Assembly: GCA_019022495.1 (NCBI GenBank)
Contig: JAFEKR010000001.1
Span: forward strand, 372,001 to 436,000
Length of the DNA: 64,000 nucleotides
From: Epichloe hybrida
Lineage: Eukaryota > Ascomycota > Sordariomycetes > Hypocreales > Clavicipitaceae
Reading direction: 5' to 3'
A program made the position numbers and the translations under genes. The notes beneath the pieces are model-generated. The model searched no databases, had not been told where the DNA came from, and saw nothing but the letters and a program-made list of their open reading frames with translations. Positions 1 through 12,920 of this stretch are shown here, piece by piece; the stretch's first letter is position 1, and every line of letters begins with the position of its first letter.

Positions 1-80
1 ATAAGGCACTTTTACTAGAACTTTAAAAGAAAATAGTAGTTACTAAAGAACTAGTAAAAAAAGAGATACTAATATATAAG

Positions 81-240
81 AGAAAATATAGTAAGATACC
101 TTTAAGGGAGAAAAATACCCTAGTCTTAATATATTAAAGAAAATATAGTAAGATACCTTTAAGAGAGGAAAATACCTTAGTCTTAGTAAAGAGACTTAGT
201 AAAATACCTTTAAGGAAGGAAAATACCCTAGCTACTATAA
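81..240. repeat. Imperfect tandem repeat, three units of about 52-57 bp
   Basis: Three successive units share the pattern AGTAAGATACCTTTAAG followed by a GGAAAATACC-like block. They begin near 81, 138 and 190 and differ mainly by G/A changes. The array lies in RIP-mutated DNA outside the inverted-repeat element, so it belongs to some other, unidentified repeat that continues left of the window. Confidence 0.7.
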
Positions 241-681
241 AGAGAGCTTTAGAGGCTAGAGTAGCCTAGTTAAGAGGCTAAATAGCTACTATAAATCTAG
301 TAAAAGATTAGCTAAATAAGGGTAATTTCTAGGAGAAGGTAGTATATATCTAAGATATTAGTGTAATATAAGAAATATAGGAGACTATTATACTACTAAA
401 TCCTTACTAATTTAGGCTAAATAAACTATTAGTGTAATTACTATAGAAAGTATAGGATTAAGATCTAGATTTATAAAGGCAAAATAGTAAGATCAATAAT
501 TCCTTAGTAAGAGGTAAGCAGAGTATTGTTTGTAGCGTAGTTAGTGTAGTTTTTAGGGAAAATTTGTATTTGTAATGTAGTTTTTTTTTTCTTGTAGTTA
601 ATGTATTGTAGTTTTTTTTTTTTATAGTTAGTGTAATGTAGTTTTTTTTTACTTATAGTGTAGTGTAATTAGTGTAGTTAC
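241..681. other. Unassigned AT-rich DNA ending in a T-tract, GTAGT-rich block
   Basis: Positions 241-520 are degenerate sequence with no recognisable coding trace. From about 530 to 680 it becomes a low-complexity run of GTAGT and GTGTAG words separated by runs of 9-13 T. A very similar block in the same orientation lies at about 13190-13300 beyond the other end of the inverted-repeat element. Confidence 0.6.
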
Positions 682-837
682 TAACTACACTAACTACAAA
701 AACTATAATGTAGTGTTAGTAAAAAAAAAAAGTGGGCCTTTTTATTATATAATGTTATTATAAGGATTAAAAGAAAGCTAGTTATATAAAAGCTTTTATT
801 ATTACCTCTTTTACTTAATTAGTTATAGAATTTATAA

Positions 838-3800
838 CCTCACCTTCCTAGAGCTAGACAACGCACCGTTCCCAGACGACGACCGGTTCGGACTAGAAGA
901 GATATTGGACATTATATTAGATATAGCTAGCTAGAAAGCACTAGGTAATAACAAGCTCCTAGCGGGCCTTATTAAGGCCTGCGATAAGCTAGCAAAAGAA
1001 GCTATAGTCTAGCTCCTAAACGCTATCCTTAAAGTAAGGTATTTCCTAGCCTAATTCTAGACTGCTAGAGTAATAGTGATTAGGAAACTAAGTAAGATAA
1101 TAAAAGAGATAAGGAGGGCTAACGCTTAGAGGCTTATCTCCCTACTAAATATTGTGGGAAAAATCATAGAAGCAGTGATTATAAAGTAACTTATAGCCTT
1201 TACTAAGGTAAAAGGACTCCTCCTAGAGCTATAGATAGGGAATAGGATAAACAGGTTAATAAAGACTATAATTAAGGTCTTAGTAAAGTGCGTAAGAGAG
1301 GCTTAGAGTAAGGGTAAAATTGCCTTGCTTACCTAGATAGATATCTTATTTACTTTTAATAGAGTTAGCTACCTATACCTAATTTACTTACTAATTTTAA
1401 TAGGAATCCCTTACTAGCTAATAGCTATAATATAAAGCTTCCTAGCGGATAGAATAAGCTAGCTTAGCTTTAATAGAGAACTCTCTAAACCCTTTAAGAT
1501 TAAGGCTAGTATCTTATAAGGATCTCCCCTTTTACTAATTTTCTTTTTCCTTTACTTTATAAAACTTTATATATATCTCTAGGCTATCCTAGGCATAGTG
1601 GTAATTAGATTTACTAATAATATAAATATTATAGTATTTAGTAAAAACATAGCATAAACCTAGAGAAAACTTAAGGCTACTTAGAAAATCTATAAGAAAT
1701 AGGTAAAAGAGGTAAAAGTAAAGTTTAACCTAGTAAAAACTAAACTTATACACTTTAGTAAGGCTTATAGGCCCTTATAGGCTAGGGTCTAGCTTAGTAT
1801 AGAGAAAATAGCGCTAATAAAGGTATACTAATTTCTTAGGGTATAGGTAAATAGGAAACTTAACTAGAGTACTTATAAGAATATCCTTAAGGGAAAACTA
1901 GCCTAGTAGTAGCTTATACTCTTTATATTAGTAGCGTTAGTATAGGGCGTTAGCTTTAGGGACGCCTAGCTTATATACACGTAGGTAGTCTAGCTTATTC
2001 TTGCCTATAGGGTAAGCGCTTACTATACCTTAACTAAGAAGGGAGGAAAACCATAAAGAATAGTTAGAAGTTTTATAGCAGACTAATTAACCTATCTCTA
2101 GACTATAGCTAGAGTGTTTAAGGCTATACTAATTACTTAGCTAGAAGTTAAAACCTATATCCCCCCCTAGACCTTTACTTAAATAAAATAAAGCAAAAGT
2201 TTAAGAAAAGGATTATACTTAGTAAAATAATAAATAAGATATAGGCTATAGCTAACTTAGTGTAAATAGTACTATAATATAGAAGAAGACCCTTACTTAC
2301 TAATAATAAACTAGATATATAACTATATAAGGAGTAAAAGAAAAGATAGGAAGACTAGTATTTTAATAGGTAATAGAGATAATATAGGCATAGGAGAGAG
2401 CTAATAGAGGACTACTTACTTACTTATAACCTAAAGGAAATCTAGAAATTTCACACTAGGCTTAATAAGTATATCTCCTCTATAATAGTATAATTATATA
2501 TAGGAAAGATTAGCCTTAATAAGTTCCTTTTCTAAAGGCACGTTCCTAGGGTAGCTTTGCCCTTATATAGCTATAGTTATATAGTTAAAGACTAGTACTA
2601 TATAATTATTAACTACGCTAACTATAACTATAGACACCCCTAAATAAAATAGCCTAGAGACGCATAGGAGGTAAGGCTAGCCCTAGATAATCCCCTAAAG
2701 GCAAGATATATTATAAAGTGGTTCCTTAGTATAAGAAGACTTTAATACTATATATTAGTATAAGACCTAGCCTTTAGTTAATATAAACTAGGGGAGGATC
2801 TAGGCTACCCTAGGGGTAACTAAACTAACTAATAAACGGACACCATAGATAACTAGAGAGAGGCACTAGGTAAAATAGTGTAGCCATAGAGGCAGGCTAG
2901 ATATAAGGTAAAATCACACTATAATAGGAAGACTATAGGTTTAGAATAGTTATTAAATTAATTTTAAGTTAAAAAGCTATAGGTATTATTTTACACTAGC
3001 TTACTACTACCCCTTTACTAACCTAGAATTAGCCCTATTTCTCCTTAGGAATAGGGATTACATTCTTTATTACCTTGCTCTTACCCTTAGCTAATAGGCT
3101 AGTGGCTAGGAGCTAGTTTATCTCTGCTACTTAGGTATTAAGCTACTAGAGCTAAAAGATAACCTTATTATATTATTCCTCTATAGACCTAGACCTAGCT
3201 AGGTCTAGGCTTACTATAGTAATGCCTTATTTCTTCTTAGCGTGGTTTTTAGCATAGAGTTTCTTAACCTAAGCTATATAGTCCTCTAGGGCCTAGTTAA
3301 TTAAAGTTAGCTATAGAATAAAGCTACTACTAAGCTAGAGCAAAACTACTTATATTACTCCTAGTAACTATACTAGCCTAAGTCTTAACTAACTACTAAT
3401 ATTCCCCTTACTAGCTAGTAATGTTTAGCTATAAGTAAATTAGCACTAGAGTAAGCTTAGAATAAGCGTGGGAGATAATATTACCTTAATATATATATAA
3501 TTATAGACCTAATAATTAAAATAGGCGTTAGACATTACCCCTTTATATATAGATTAGCCTTACCCCTAGACTAGAAATAAACTAACTTACTAATAATATT
3601 ATAGCACTAATAGCCCTTATTTTTAACGGATTATATCTTATAGGATATATACTAGATCTCTTATAGCTTACCTAGCTACCCTAGGTTAGACCTAGAAATA
3701 GGGTAAAATAAAGGTAAAGAGAACTTACTTCTAGGCCTTTTGCCTTTACTTAATCTAATTACTTCTAGGTTAGGGACTTCCTTAGATACTTATCTAAGGT

Positions 3801-4633
3801 TATAAGTTCCTAGGTAAATTAAAGCTAGAATAGCACTAAAAATAAGGTACTTATAGAGCTTAGTAATATTATAGCATGTTTTTCTATATAAAACATTAGT
3901 ATTTAAACTAGCACTAGACTAAAGAAGCCTTAAATAGCTCCTAAAAGGGATAGGAAGGAAAAAAACCTATAGGAAATTTATTATAAGAAAAGGAAAAAGA
4001 TTAAAACCTTAAGGGAGGAGGAGCTCTCTTTTATACTTAAGAGAGAGGGGGGGGGGGGACTAACTATAATATTAGCTAGAAAATAAAGCATAAGACAAGT
4101 AAATATATAGATAACGCATAACTAATCTAGGAGTGAAACTACCTAGTTACTAAGCCTAAATTACTTACCCCTTACTATAATTAAATAAAACTATATGCTT
4201 AGACTTTATAAGACATTTAGACTAGTACTAGGTTAGATTTAGCTAAAAAGTAAGGCACTAGAAGAGTTAGAAGTAAAGTAAATAAAAAGTGAATTATTAT
4301 TATAAATCTAAATTTACTATGCCCTAGGGCAAAGTAAGAGACATAGAGCTAGGTTAGAGTAAGGCTAGACTAGCACTAAAGGGAGTTAGTTAGGACTACT
4401 ACTATACTTTTTCCTTTCTTTTTTATTTTCTTTAGAATAAGGCTAGCGTAAGCTAGCACTAAACACCTATAATTAATTACACCTAATGCGGTGTAAACCT
4501 AGAAGAGGGTTAGCGCTAGCTTATTAATAGACATAAGGGGGTTTTTCTTCCTAGCAAAGGGTTTTCCCTCTTAACTAAGCAAATAGAGTACTAGGAATAG
4601 CTACATAGTTAGCTAGCTAGCGTAAAGAATATA
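838..4633 (+). mobile_element. RIP-degenerated LINE (Tad-like) insertion with 14-bp target duplication
   Basis: The insertion is bounded by the identical 14-mer TATAGAATTTATAA at 824-837 and 4634-4647, as expected of a LINE target-site duplication. The left part carries an ORF2 relic on the plus strand that starts inside the reverse transcriptase region, so the copy appears 5'-truncated. The right 1.7 kb (about 2900-4600) shows no clear ORF2 continuation. A faint open-like trace on the minus strand near 3000-3750 was not identifiable. The element is certainly inactive because of dozens of in-frame stops. Confidence 0.75.
850..1760 (+). pseudogene. LINE ORF2 reverse transcriptase relic
   Basis: Reading TAG as Trp or Gln gives a LINE reverse transcriptase. 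A WKALGNNKLLAG-like segment corresponds to the usual WKAPGPDG block, a RLISLLNIVGKIIEAV block matches the RPISLLS..GK..E motif, and QGSPLL matches the conserved QGSPLSP. A FTNN stretch near 1610 stands for the catalytic FxDD with Asp changed to Asn, a G-to-A effect. Further downstream (about 2520-2640) a PRVALPLY..SYIVKD trace may be the C-terminal region. The residues and order are those of fungal Tad-type elements. It is broken by many stops and has lost its catalytic aspartates. Confidence 0.82.
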
Positions 4634-4647
4634 TATAGAATTTATAA

Positions 4648-5785
4648 TATTTACCTTTTTTTAAGGATTTTACTATAACTAGGGTTATTTATAATATTAT
4701 ACCTTTTTAATAATACTATTATACTTATTACTTTATTTTACTAATATAACTTTAAGAAATACCTTCTAATTATTTTATTTACTATTATTATTAATTATTT
4801 TATATTTTTATTATTAATTTAATTAAAAAATACCCTAAACTAATATAATTAAATTAAATTAGAAATCTAAATAAATATATAAAAGTTTATAGAATATATA
4901 CTTAGTACTTTAATATTATTATTAATATAATAAGAACTTAAAAAAAGCTTAAACTATTTATTTACTATTTAAACTAATTAAATATTACTTTAAGCTTTAA
5001 GAAGTTATATATAGTAACTTTATATATATTATTACTATAATATATAAAGAAAGAATATAAGAAACTAATATTTATAGTATATTAATAAATAACTAATAGT
5101 ATTATTTTAATTACCCTATATAGCTTAATTAAGCTATAAAAAATAAGTTTAACTTATTTTTAAAAATAATACTAGGACTTAGTTTTATATAATATACTAA
5201 ACTTATTATAAAAGGTAGTTAAAGTACTAGGACTAGCTATATAATTAGCTATTTAGTAAAAAGAATATATATATACTTATTATAAAAGCTTTAATAACCT
5301 TAATTACTATTATTTTACTTTTATTATTATTTTAAAAAAATATAAAAAAAACATTTTTATAATATTAATATTTTTAAAAACCTTAAAATATAAAGTTATT
5401 AAAAACTATAGCTTTTACTATAGTAATTTACTTATAATTACTAGTATTTATATTTAAGTTATTTATTTATTATTTATTATTTATTAAACTTTAACACTAA
5501 TAATATTATAAGTAATCTTAGTAATCTTAGTAATCTTAGTAATCTTAGTAATCTTAGTAATCTTAGTAATCTTAGTAATCTTAGTAATCTTAGTAATACT
5601 AGTAATCTTAGTAATACTAGTAATATTAGTAATATTAGTATTATAAGCTATTATAAGCTATTATAAGCTATAATAAGATATAATAAGCTACTTATATTAA
5701 GTTTACTAGTAGTTCTTTTTATAGTTTTTTTAAAATAAGTAATAATAATAATTTATAGAAATATAAAATAATTTATAGAAATAGT
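4648..5785. other. Core of the inverted-repeat element
   Basis: After removal of both insertions this is the internal part of the inverted-repeat element plus the inner end of each arm. It is almost pure A/T and has no coding trace. It contains a 9-bp minisatellite. The segment at about 5260-5480 resembles 14290-14474 in direct orientation, including a shared CTATAGTAATTTACTTATA word, so related sequence also lies outside the element. Confidence 0.55.
5511..5640. repeat. Minisatellite, 9-bp unit AGTAATCTT, about 14 copies
   Basis: Unit AGTAATCTT repeats without change about nine times from 5511, then alternates with AGTAATACT and AGTAATATT variants up to 5640. It is followed by three copies of AGCTATTAT-like words. 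The exactness of the first copies, inside otherwise heavily mutated DNA, suggests that the array expanded after most of the RIP damage. Confidence 0.9.
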
Positions 5786-6002
5786 TGTTATAGACTAGCC
5801 CCTAGGCGACTACGATAGGGCGTTAATATAGTATTAAGAGACTTAAGGAGAAAGGAGAAAGGGTAAGAGGCTATCCCTAGTGGTGCCCCTTATACCTCCT
5901 TAGCTACTTATATAAGCCTCCTTTCCTTACCTTAATTACTTTTACTACTTCTCTCTTTAATTACTATATAAATAATACTTAAGCAAAGCCTAAGCCCTTA
6001 TA
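5786..6002 (-). repeat. 3' LTR of the gypsy element
   Basis: Left copy of the 217-bp LTR; because the element reads on the minus strand this is its 3' LTR. Its first bases are TGTTATAG and its terminal CA has become TA. It carries more T where the right copy keeps C near its right end, and more G where the right copy has A near its left end. Confidence 0.9.
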
Positions 6003-8569
6003 TATGCCCTTACTTACCTATTACTAATAAACTCCCCTTTATAACCTTCCCTAGTAATATGCGTAACACTTATATTATATATGCCCTTAGTTATTATAAT
6101 AAAAACTATCCTTACTAATAGCTATTTATAAAGTATTTAATAAGCACTTGCCTTACTACCTTATTATCTATTATAGTAAACCCCCCCTTACTTCTAAGTG
6201 TTATTTTGTAGTGTGTGTAATATATTTGCCTTACTAATAGGTTATTTATTATAAATAATTACCTTACCCTTACTTATTTATAGTATACCTAATATAGGTA
6301 TAACTTTTACTATAATATCTTACTTTAGCTTATACTTATTTTACTTTTCCCTTTATATAATACTATCTCTTTATTATTATAATCTTATTATACATTCCTT
6401 ATTATTCTATTAGTCCCTTTCTCCTAAATAATTATTTCCTTTACTAAAATACCTTAATACTAAACTAATACCTTTACTTCTATAGCTTTAGTAGCTACTC
6501 CTATAGTTACTTTTACTACACTTATATCCTATTTTATTAGTAAGTACCTTATAAAGAGAAACTCTAATAATAAATAGTATACTATACTTAAATTAGTTTA
6601 GTATCTCTATAGTTCTTATATTAAATAAGCTCTTACTACTAGTATTTTAAACTATTATTTACCTTAAAGTAAGGAGTTATATTTTTCTTATTAGTAGTAT
6701 TATATTACTTATATATAGTACACTAGGCTTCTATTTACTAACTTATAACTTTAATATACCCTTAAGAATCTTAAGGCTAAAATTACTATAGGTATATATA
6801 TTATTAAGCCTAGAGTCCTTAAGACTATAACTATAAAGAAAAAGATACTTATCTTATTATAAAGATACTACTATCTTATTAGTTACTAGAACACCCTCCT
6901 TAACTAAGTATAGTTTAACCTAGTTCCTATATACTTAGCTCTTAGGGTATCTCTAGCTATAAATACCCTTATAATAAATATAACTAGCCTTAATATTATC
7001 CCCTTTATTAGCGCTAGCCCTTTAGCTAGTTATAGTATAGTATAGTCTATATAATAAGTTACTAGTATTTTATTCTAATAGAACTAATAGGTTATTAGTA
7101 ACTTAAATACTATATATAAAGAAATATATAAATAGTTTATTACCTTTATCTAGGTGCTTACCCCTTATTATTATATTTAGAACTAATACTATTATTAAAT
7201 TACTAAGTTAGGTAATAACTCCCCTTTCTATTATTACTAGTAGCTTACTTATCTTCCCTTTAAGTTAAAGTTAGCTAGTTTTTCTCCTAAATATACCCTT
7301 AAAAACCCTAAAGCTAGCTAACCCCTAGCTAGAAATAATATTCCTTATCTTACTAAGATTACTATCCTTACTTACTATTTACTTACTTATACTTTTATTA
7401 TACCTTTACTTATATATACTTTATATACTAACCTTACTTATACTATCTAAAACCTAAGTTATATCCCTAGTAAATAACTCTTTATATTATAACTATTACT
7501 AAGTAAATATACTATAGCTATATTAGTAAAGTACTAACTTTAAATAAAGGTAATATATTCTTATATAAACTCTTTTATTAATTTAAATAAAAACTTAGAG
7601 AATAATTATTCCCTTTAAGTAATAGTAGTAAACTATAATATATTAGTATCTTAGATATATATAGAAGTCTTTATAGGTAAATAAGTTTTCTAAAATTAAC
7701 TTAGTTTATTATAATATTATATATCTTCTTATTTTACCTTAAACTTATTAAGGGCTTATATTTATACTATATTCTCTAATACTTTTTATATAGGCTATAT
7801 ATAACTTACTTACTTAATAAGTATATTATATCTCTTACCTTAGCCTAGGGTATTCTAAGCTACTAGGATTTACTTAACTTAATATTCCTTAATAAGTTTA
7901 TTATTACTTTTTATAAGGACTTATTCTAGTCCTAGATAAAAGTCCTAGAGCTTTTAACTAAGGAGAGAGTCCTTTATAGTGTATTTAATAAGGTTTATAT
8001 AAAATACTAGGTAAATACCTCTTAGGATATTAAGCTACACTATAAGTAATATTAGGACTTTTATAACTATATACTTTACTATTACTTAATTAAGTTTCTA
8101 TAAGAGGTAGTTAGTTTTAATATTTTTAAGTAAAAGCTATACCTTATCTCTAACTTAAAACTATTTTACTAGCTAATATAAAGTAAACATAGTGTCTTAT
8201 TACCTTTATTATATATAGGCTATTATAGCTTATACTAGATAAGTACTCTCCTAGAGGTGCTTAAGAAACTATATTACTTACCCCTTTAGTATTATTATAG
8301 AAGCAAATATATCTAGTAGTAACTAGACTAGCTTTAGATTATAGCTATATAGTAGCTTATTTAGGCTAACTCCTATTATAGAAAATAGCCTATTATTAAT
8401 TATAAGCTAGTAAGTAGCTAGATATTCTAGCTAGTTAAACTATAAGGAGACTATAATATATAGTATTGCCTATACCTCTTAGTTTACTTGCTTAGTGCTA
8501 CTATTAGTTTATAGGTAATATAATATAAAAAGTAACTAATTAATCCTAACTAAAGAGTATAATATTATC

Positions 8570-8840
8570 TAAAACTTTCCTAACTAATCTAAACTATAAT
8601 CTATAATAATTAATTAAGGAAACCCCCTAAACTATTACTAAACTATTTTAAACCTCTTTATATATTCCTTAGCTTTTATAAAAGTTATAGCCTTAAGCTA
8701 AATAAATTTAGAGAGTTAATTTATAATAACTATTAGGTATTATAGTTTTTCTAGGGATAGTGCTAGTAAGTTTATTATAAAGTTAATAGAGATTTATAAC
8801 TAGAACTAGTTAGGGATAGGTAAAGGCTTTAGTAAGCCCT
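8570..8840 (-). pseudogene. Gypsy integrase core relic
   Basis: On the minus strand, reading TAG as Trp or Gln, the sequence gives GLLKPLPIPN, then an ISINFI block standing for the first catalytic SxDF segment, a LSKFI block, and a GFP..IIIDYS..WLGK block matching the usual GFP..I.SDRG.QF region. This is the retroviral-type integrase core of Ty3/gypsy elements. At least one catalytic Asp is now Asn, and many stops interrupt the frame. Confidence 0.75.
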
Positions 8841-10139
8841 AGTAATATTAATAGCTCTTATAACTACTATAGTAATAATAGTTATAAATAAACCTAGTAA
8901 TATCTTATAATATCCTATTCTAGTAAAACTACTATTATAAGATTTAGAATATAGTGTTATAGCCTAGGTGCCTTACTACTAGTAAATTATAGCATTACTA
9001 TATTAGGGTTATTATAAGAGGCTCTTACGCTAAGACCTAGGTATAGCCCTTAAACTAAAGTGCCTTATAAGCGCTTATAAAATAATTTACTACTTACTCC
9101 CTTATAAGTGCTTTAATAGGAAACCTCTAGGCCCCTTTTTAAATAGCCCTTAATTAAATACTATATATAGGGTTAGAGATAATAGCCTAGTCCTATAAGG
9201 TCTAAAGGTATTTAGTAGTAAAGAGAACCTTACTTACTAGTAATAGTACTATACTACTATTATCTTACTATTTATCTAGTATTAGTAAGAGTTATATAAT
9301 AGTAATAGGTTATAGAATATATCCTATTTTAAAGGTTACCCTTTTCTAGTCCTATTCCCTTTAGGAAAGAGCATTAGGCTACTATACTTATATACTAGGT
9401 TTATACTAGAGGTAAAAATTAAATAGCATAAGTATATTTACCTATTAAGCTTATTACTCTAATATTAACTAGGGAGTTATAAAGTACTCTAGGTTCTTAT
9501 AGTCTATGTAAATTATAAATAAACTAGAAATGCCTTATAGCTTAGCTAACTATACCTTAAGGTATAAGATAATAGCTAATAATTCCTTATTATAAATTAT
9601 ATAGTTCTTTTATAAGGATATAAAGCTAGTAAAGTAGTAAGTAACTAGGTATATAATGCTATCCTAGCCTTACTAGAAAAGGTATTCTCTAATAGCTATT
9701 CCTAAATAATTAGCTTTTACTACTATAGGGAGATTTAGATCCTATTATACTAGTACTAGGTATATAATAAAGGTATCTTTTAACTTATTAAAGGTATTAT
9801 TCTCTTTAGGTCCTTATTAAAAAGGGATATTTCTCTTAGTTAATTATATTAGTAGTGCTACTAGTTCTAAAAAGTTACTAATAAAGTTATAGTAAAAGTT
9901 AGTAAACCCTAGGAAGTTATAGACCCCCTAAAGTTTTATTAGGGCTACTTATTTCCTAATAGCTATAACCTTTGCTAAGTCTAGATAAATAGAATAACTT
10001 ACTATAATAATATATCCTAGGTATTAAACCTCCTTTACTATAAATATAAACTTATTAAGGTCTAAGTATAACCCTATAGCCCTTAGGTAGCCTAATATTA
10101 CCTAGACCTTAGCTATATAGTCTTTCCTTAATCCCCCTA

Positions 10140-10760
10140 AGTAAACTAAGATATTATCTAAGTATACTATAATAAAGTCCCCTAATATATCCCCTAAGGA
10201 CTTATTAATATAATATTAAAATATTACTAGTATGCTAGCTAGGCTAAAGGGGTAAACTAGCTACTTAAATAGCCTAAACCTAGTTTAAAACACTATAAGG
10301 TACTCCTAGCCCTTAGTAATCTATAGCTTATAAAACGCTATATAAACATTTACCTTTATAAACTAGTATACCTAAGATAAGGAATAAAGTGTCTCCTTAA
10401 TTAGTAGGAGAGAATAGTAATCCTATACTATTATCTTATTAAGAGCGTAGTAGTTTATATAAAAACGCTAACCCCTATTAGCCTTTTTAATAAGGAGAAC
10501 TAAAGCTATAGCTAATAATAAGCTAGTATAAATCTAACCCTTATCTATTAAGTCTATAATCTAGCGCCTAACTTCTAGAAGCTAGTCCCTTAGTATATTA
10601 TATAATAGTCCCTAAGGGAGCGTTAGTTTAGACCTATCCTAGTTCTTATATAAGCGTATATAGTAATTAAGGGACCCCTAATAAGGAGGTAGGCTATTAG
10701 CTCTAGCCTTATTAAAAAGGTCCGCGAAGTTAGCTAACTCCTTAGGTAATGTTAATATAT
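10140..10760 (-). pseudogene. Gypsy reverse transcriptase relic
   Basis: The minus strand reads LPKELANFADLFNKARANS at the start of the RT region, then IDLIDKG, LLIKKANRG, RFYINYYALN (usual RFCVDYRALN), the FIKVNVYIAFYKL block and VYPFSLA (usual CPFGLA). At about 10144-10166 it reads YLDNILVY, the catalytic YxDD with the second Asp changed to Asn. The set and order are diagnostic of Ty3/gypsy RT. Confidence 0.88.
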
Positions 10761-12703
10761 CTAGGCTATTAGGCTTTATCTTAGGCACTATAATTTATAG
10801 TACTATTATTATCTCCCTAAGGCTTATAGTAATAATTATTATAGAAGTGTCCTTCCTATAGTATACCTAGCGCACTTCTATAGTATATAAGGACTTAATA
10901 ATCCCCTATACTAGGGTCTTTACCCTATATATAAAGGCTTTAAAGATATATAAGCCCTTTACTACTCTAATAACTAATTACTATTTTACTATATAAATAA
11001 CTATATTATAATATTCTAGCTATAGTATCCTAAGTATAACATCTTATATAAGGCCTAGGATAATATATAAATACACTAATAACTCCTAGCTATTAATATC
11101 TATTCTAGTGCGTACTATATAGGTAATTAAGGAGGTGTTCTCCTATACTCTCTTTTCCCTCCTTTTTATTTCTATTACTATCTAGACACGCTTTCTCTTT
11201 AGTAAATATATAAGCTCTAGGCTAAACTATTTTACTACTAACTTACTTATAGCACTATAATAATTATAACTATAATTAATCTAGATATTAATATAATAAT
11301 ATGTATTAAAGAGTATAGGAATTAAGAATAGTAATTAGTTTATATATTATACTATATCTTACTCTAACTCTATATAGCTTAAATAGTTATCCTATATTAT
11401 AGTATATAGTTAGTCTCCTTACCTTTATATAAGACTTTACTTAGAGGTTACTTATTTTCTATAAGGGAAATATTTACTTCCTTATTTACGCTTTTCTTAT
11501 TTACTTTATATAAGTTAATACTAACCTATAGGTAATAAGGTAAGAGAAAGGTGCACTCCTAAATATAGTAGTCCTTAGATTTATATTATAGGTAATATCT
11601 CTCCTAATAGTATTTAGCTAACTTTACTTCTAATACTTATTTAGCCTATTATACGTTTATAGTAAGCTTTAGAACCTTCTCTTTCTTAACTAGCTTATTT
11701 TATTTTCCTAATTAAGTCCTTACTATATATACCCTAGTTATTAGTATATTACCCTTATAATTAGTCTAAGGTATAAGTTTAGCTAGCTATAGTTTATATT
11801 AGGACTAGTACTTATTCTCTATAGTAAGGGCCTTAATATTAACTATAATCTTATAATACTACATAATAGCTATATACCACACGCTTTAGCTAATACCCTA
11901 GCTTATACTAATTTCTCTTAAACACTTATTAAGCGCTTATTAAAGCTTTACTAGCTTTATATTATCCCCCTAATAATCCTCTCTTACTAATAAAAGCTTC
12001 TTTATAAAGTAAATAAAAAACATAGAAAATAGCTCCCCTAGGCCTTATTTTATCTAGGTAAGCTCTATAAGGGCTATTTTCTATTTATATAAATTAGAGA
12101 ATATAAACCTAAGGTATTCTAGGAATTTAGCTAGGTTAAAATTATAAATACTACCTTATTTAAAGAAAGTAATTACCTAGGACTAGACTTTAGAGAATAA
12201 GTTCTAGTAAATAAATATTTACTTATTTTTATTAGTTTTAATAAAGTTCTTATTTACTTATAGCTTATATTCTATTAGAAACCTCTATATAGTAAATAAG
12301 GCTTTATTACTATTATATAAGTTACCTATAGGGATAGGTTTTTATTTTACCCTAGGTATAGTTAAGACTAGGTTAAAGGTAAGAGGTAAAGTAAGGTTAA
12401 CTACTAGGGCGCTAAGTTAGGTTATAATAGGTAGCTAGGTTAAAGGTCCTATAGTGTTTATAGCTACTTATTACTAGAGACATATAAGCTCTGCTATTTG
12501 CTTATTAAGCATAAGTTAAAGCGTTTTAAATTAGGCTTATTAAGCTACTAGTAATACTATAGCGTTAGATGAGGGGGTTATTATCCCTTAGCTAAGTTAG
12601 TCTTATAGTTAAAGTATGCCTATTATATTTATTAATATATCTATTAGTATTTCTATTATATCTTTTAGTAGTTATTATAAAGGACTAAAGGAAGTCTTTT
12701 AAT

Positions 12704-12920
12704 TATTATAGACTAGCCCCTAAGTAACTATAATAAGGCATTAATATAGTATTAAGAGACTTAAGGAGAAAGAAAGAAGGGTAAGAGGCTATCCCTAGTA
12801 GTGCCCCTTATACCCCCTTAGCTACTTATATAAGCCTCCTTTCCTTATCCTAACTACTTCTACCACTCCCCTCTCTAACTACTATACGAATAATGCTTAG
12901 GCAAAGCCTAAGCCCTTACA
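12704..12920 (-). repeat. 5' LTR of the gypsy element
   Basis: Right copy of the LTR. In the element's own orientation it begins TGTAAGGGCTTAGG and contains a TTATATAA box that may be the core promoter. It is followed directly by the 5-bp duplication ATAGT and then the interrupted right arm of the inverted-repeat element. Confidence 0.9.

Larger units (their letters stand above)
5786..12920 (-). mobile_element. Ty3/gypsy LTR retrotransposon, complete in outline but RIP-inactivated
   Basis: Two 217-bp direct repeats (5786-6002, 12704-12920) begin TG or TA and end CA or TA, and are flanked by the identical 5-bp duplication ATAGT (5781-5785, 12921-12925). The internal 6.7 kb reads on the minus strand as reverse transcriptase near 10140-10760 and then integrase near 8570-8840. 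RT before integrase is the gypsy order. The gag region would lie at about 11400-12650. About 2.5 kb between integrase and the left LTR is unassigned. All 27 or so differences counted between the LTRs are transitions, in both directions, which fits independent RIP of each copy rather than ageing alone. Confidence 0.9.

Noticed and set aside
5511..5640. CRISPR-like or telomere-like array
   Set aside because: Units are contiguous 9-mers without spacers, and the word is not a fungal telomere repeat (TTAGGG).
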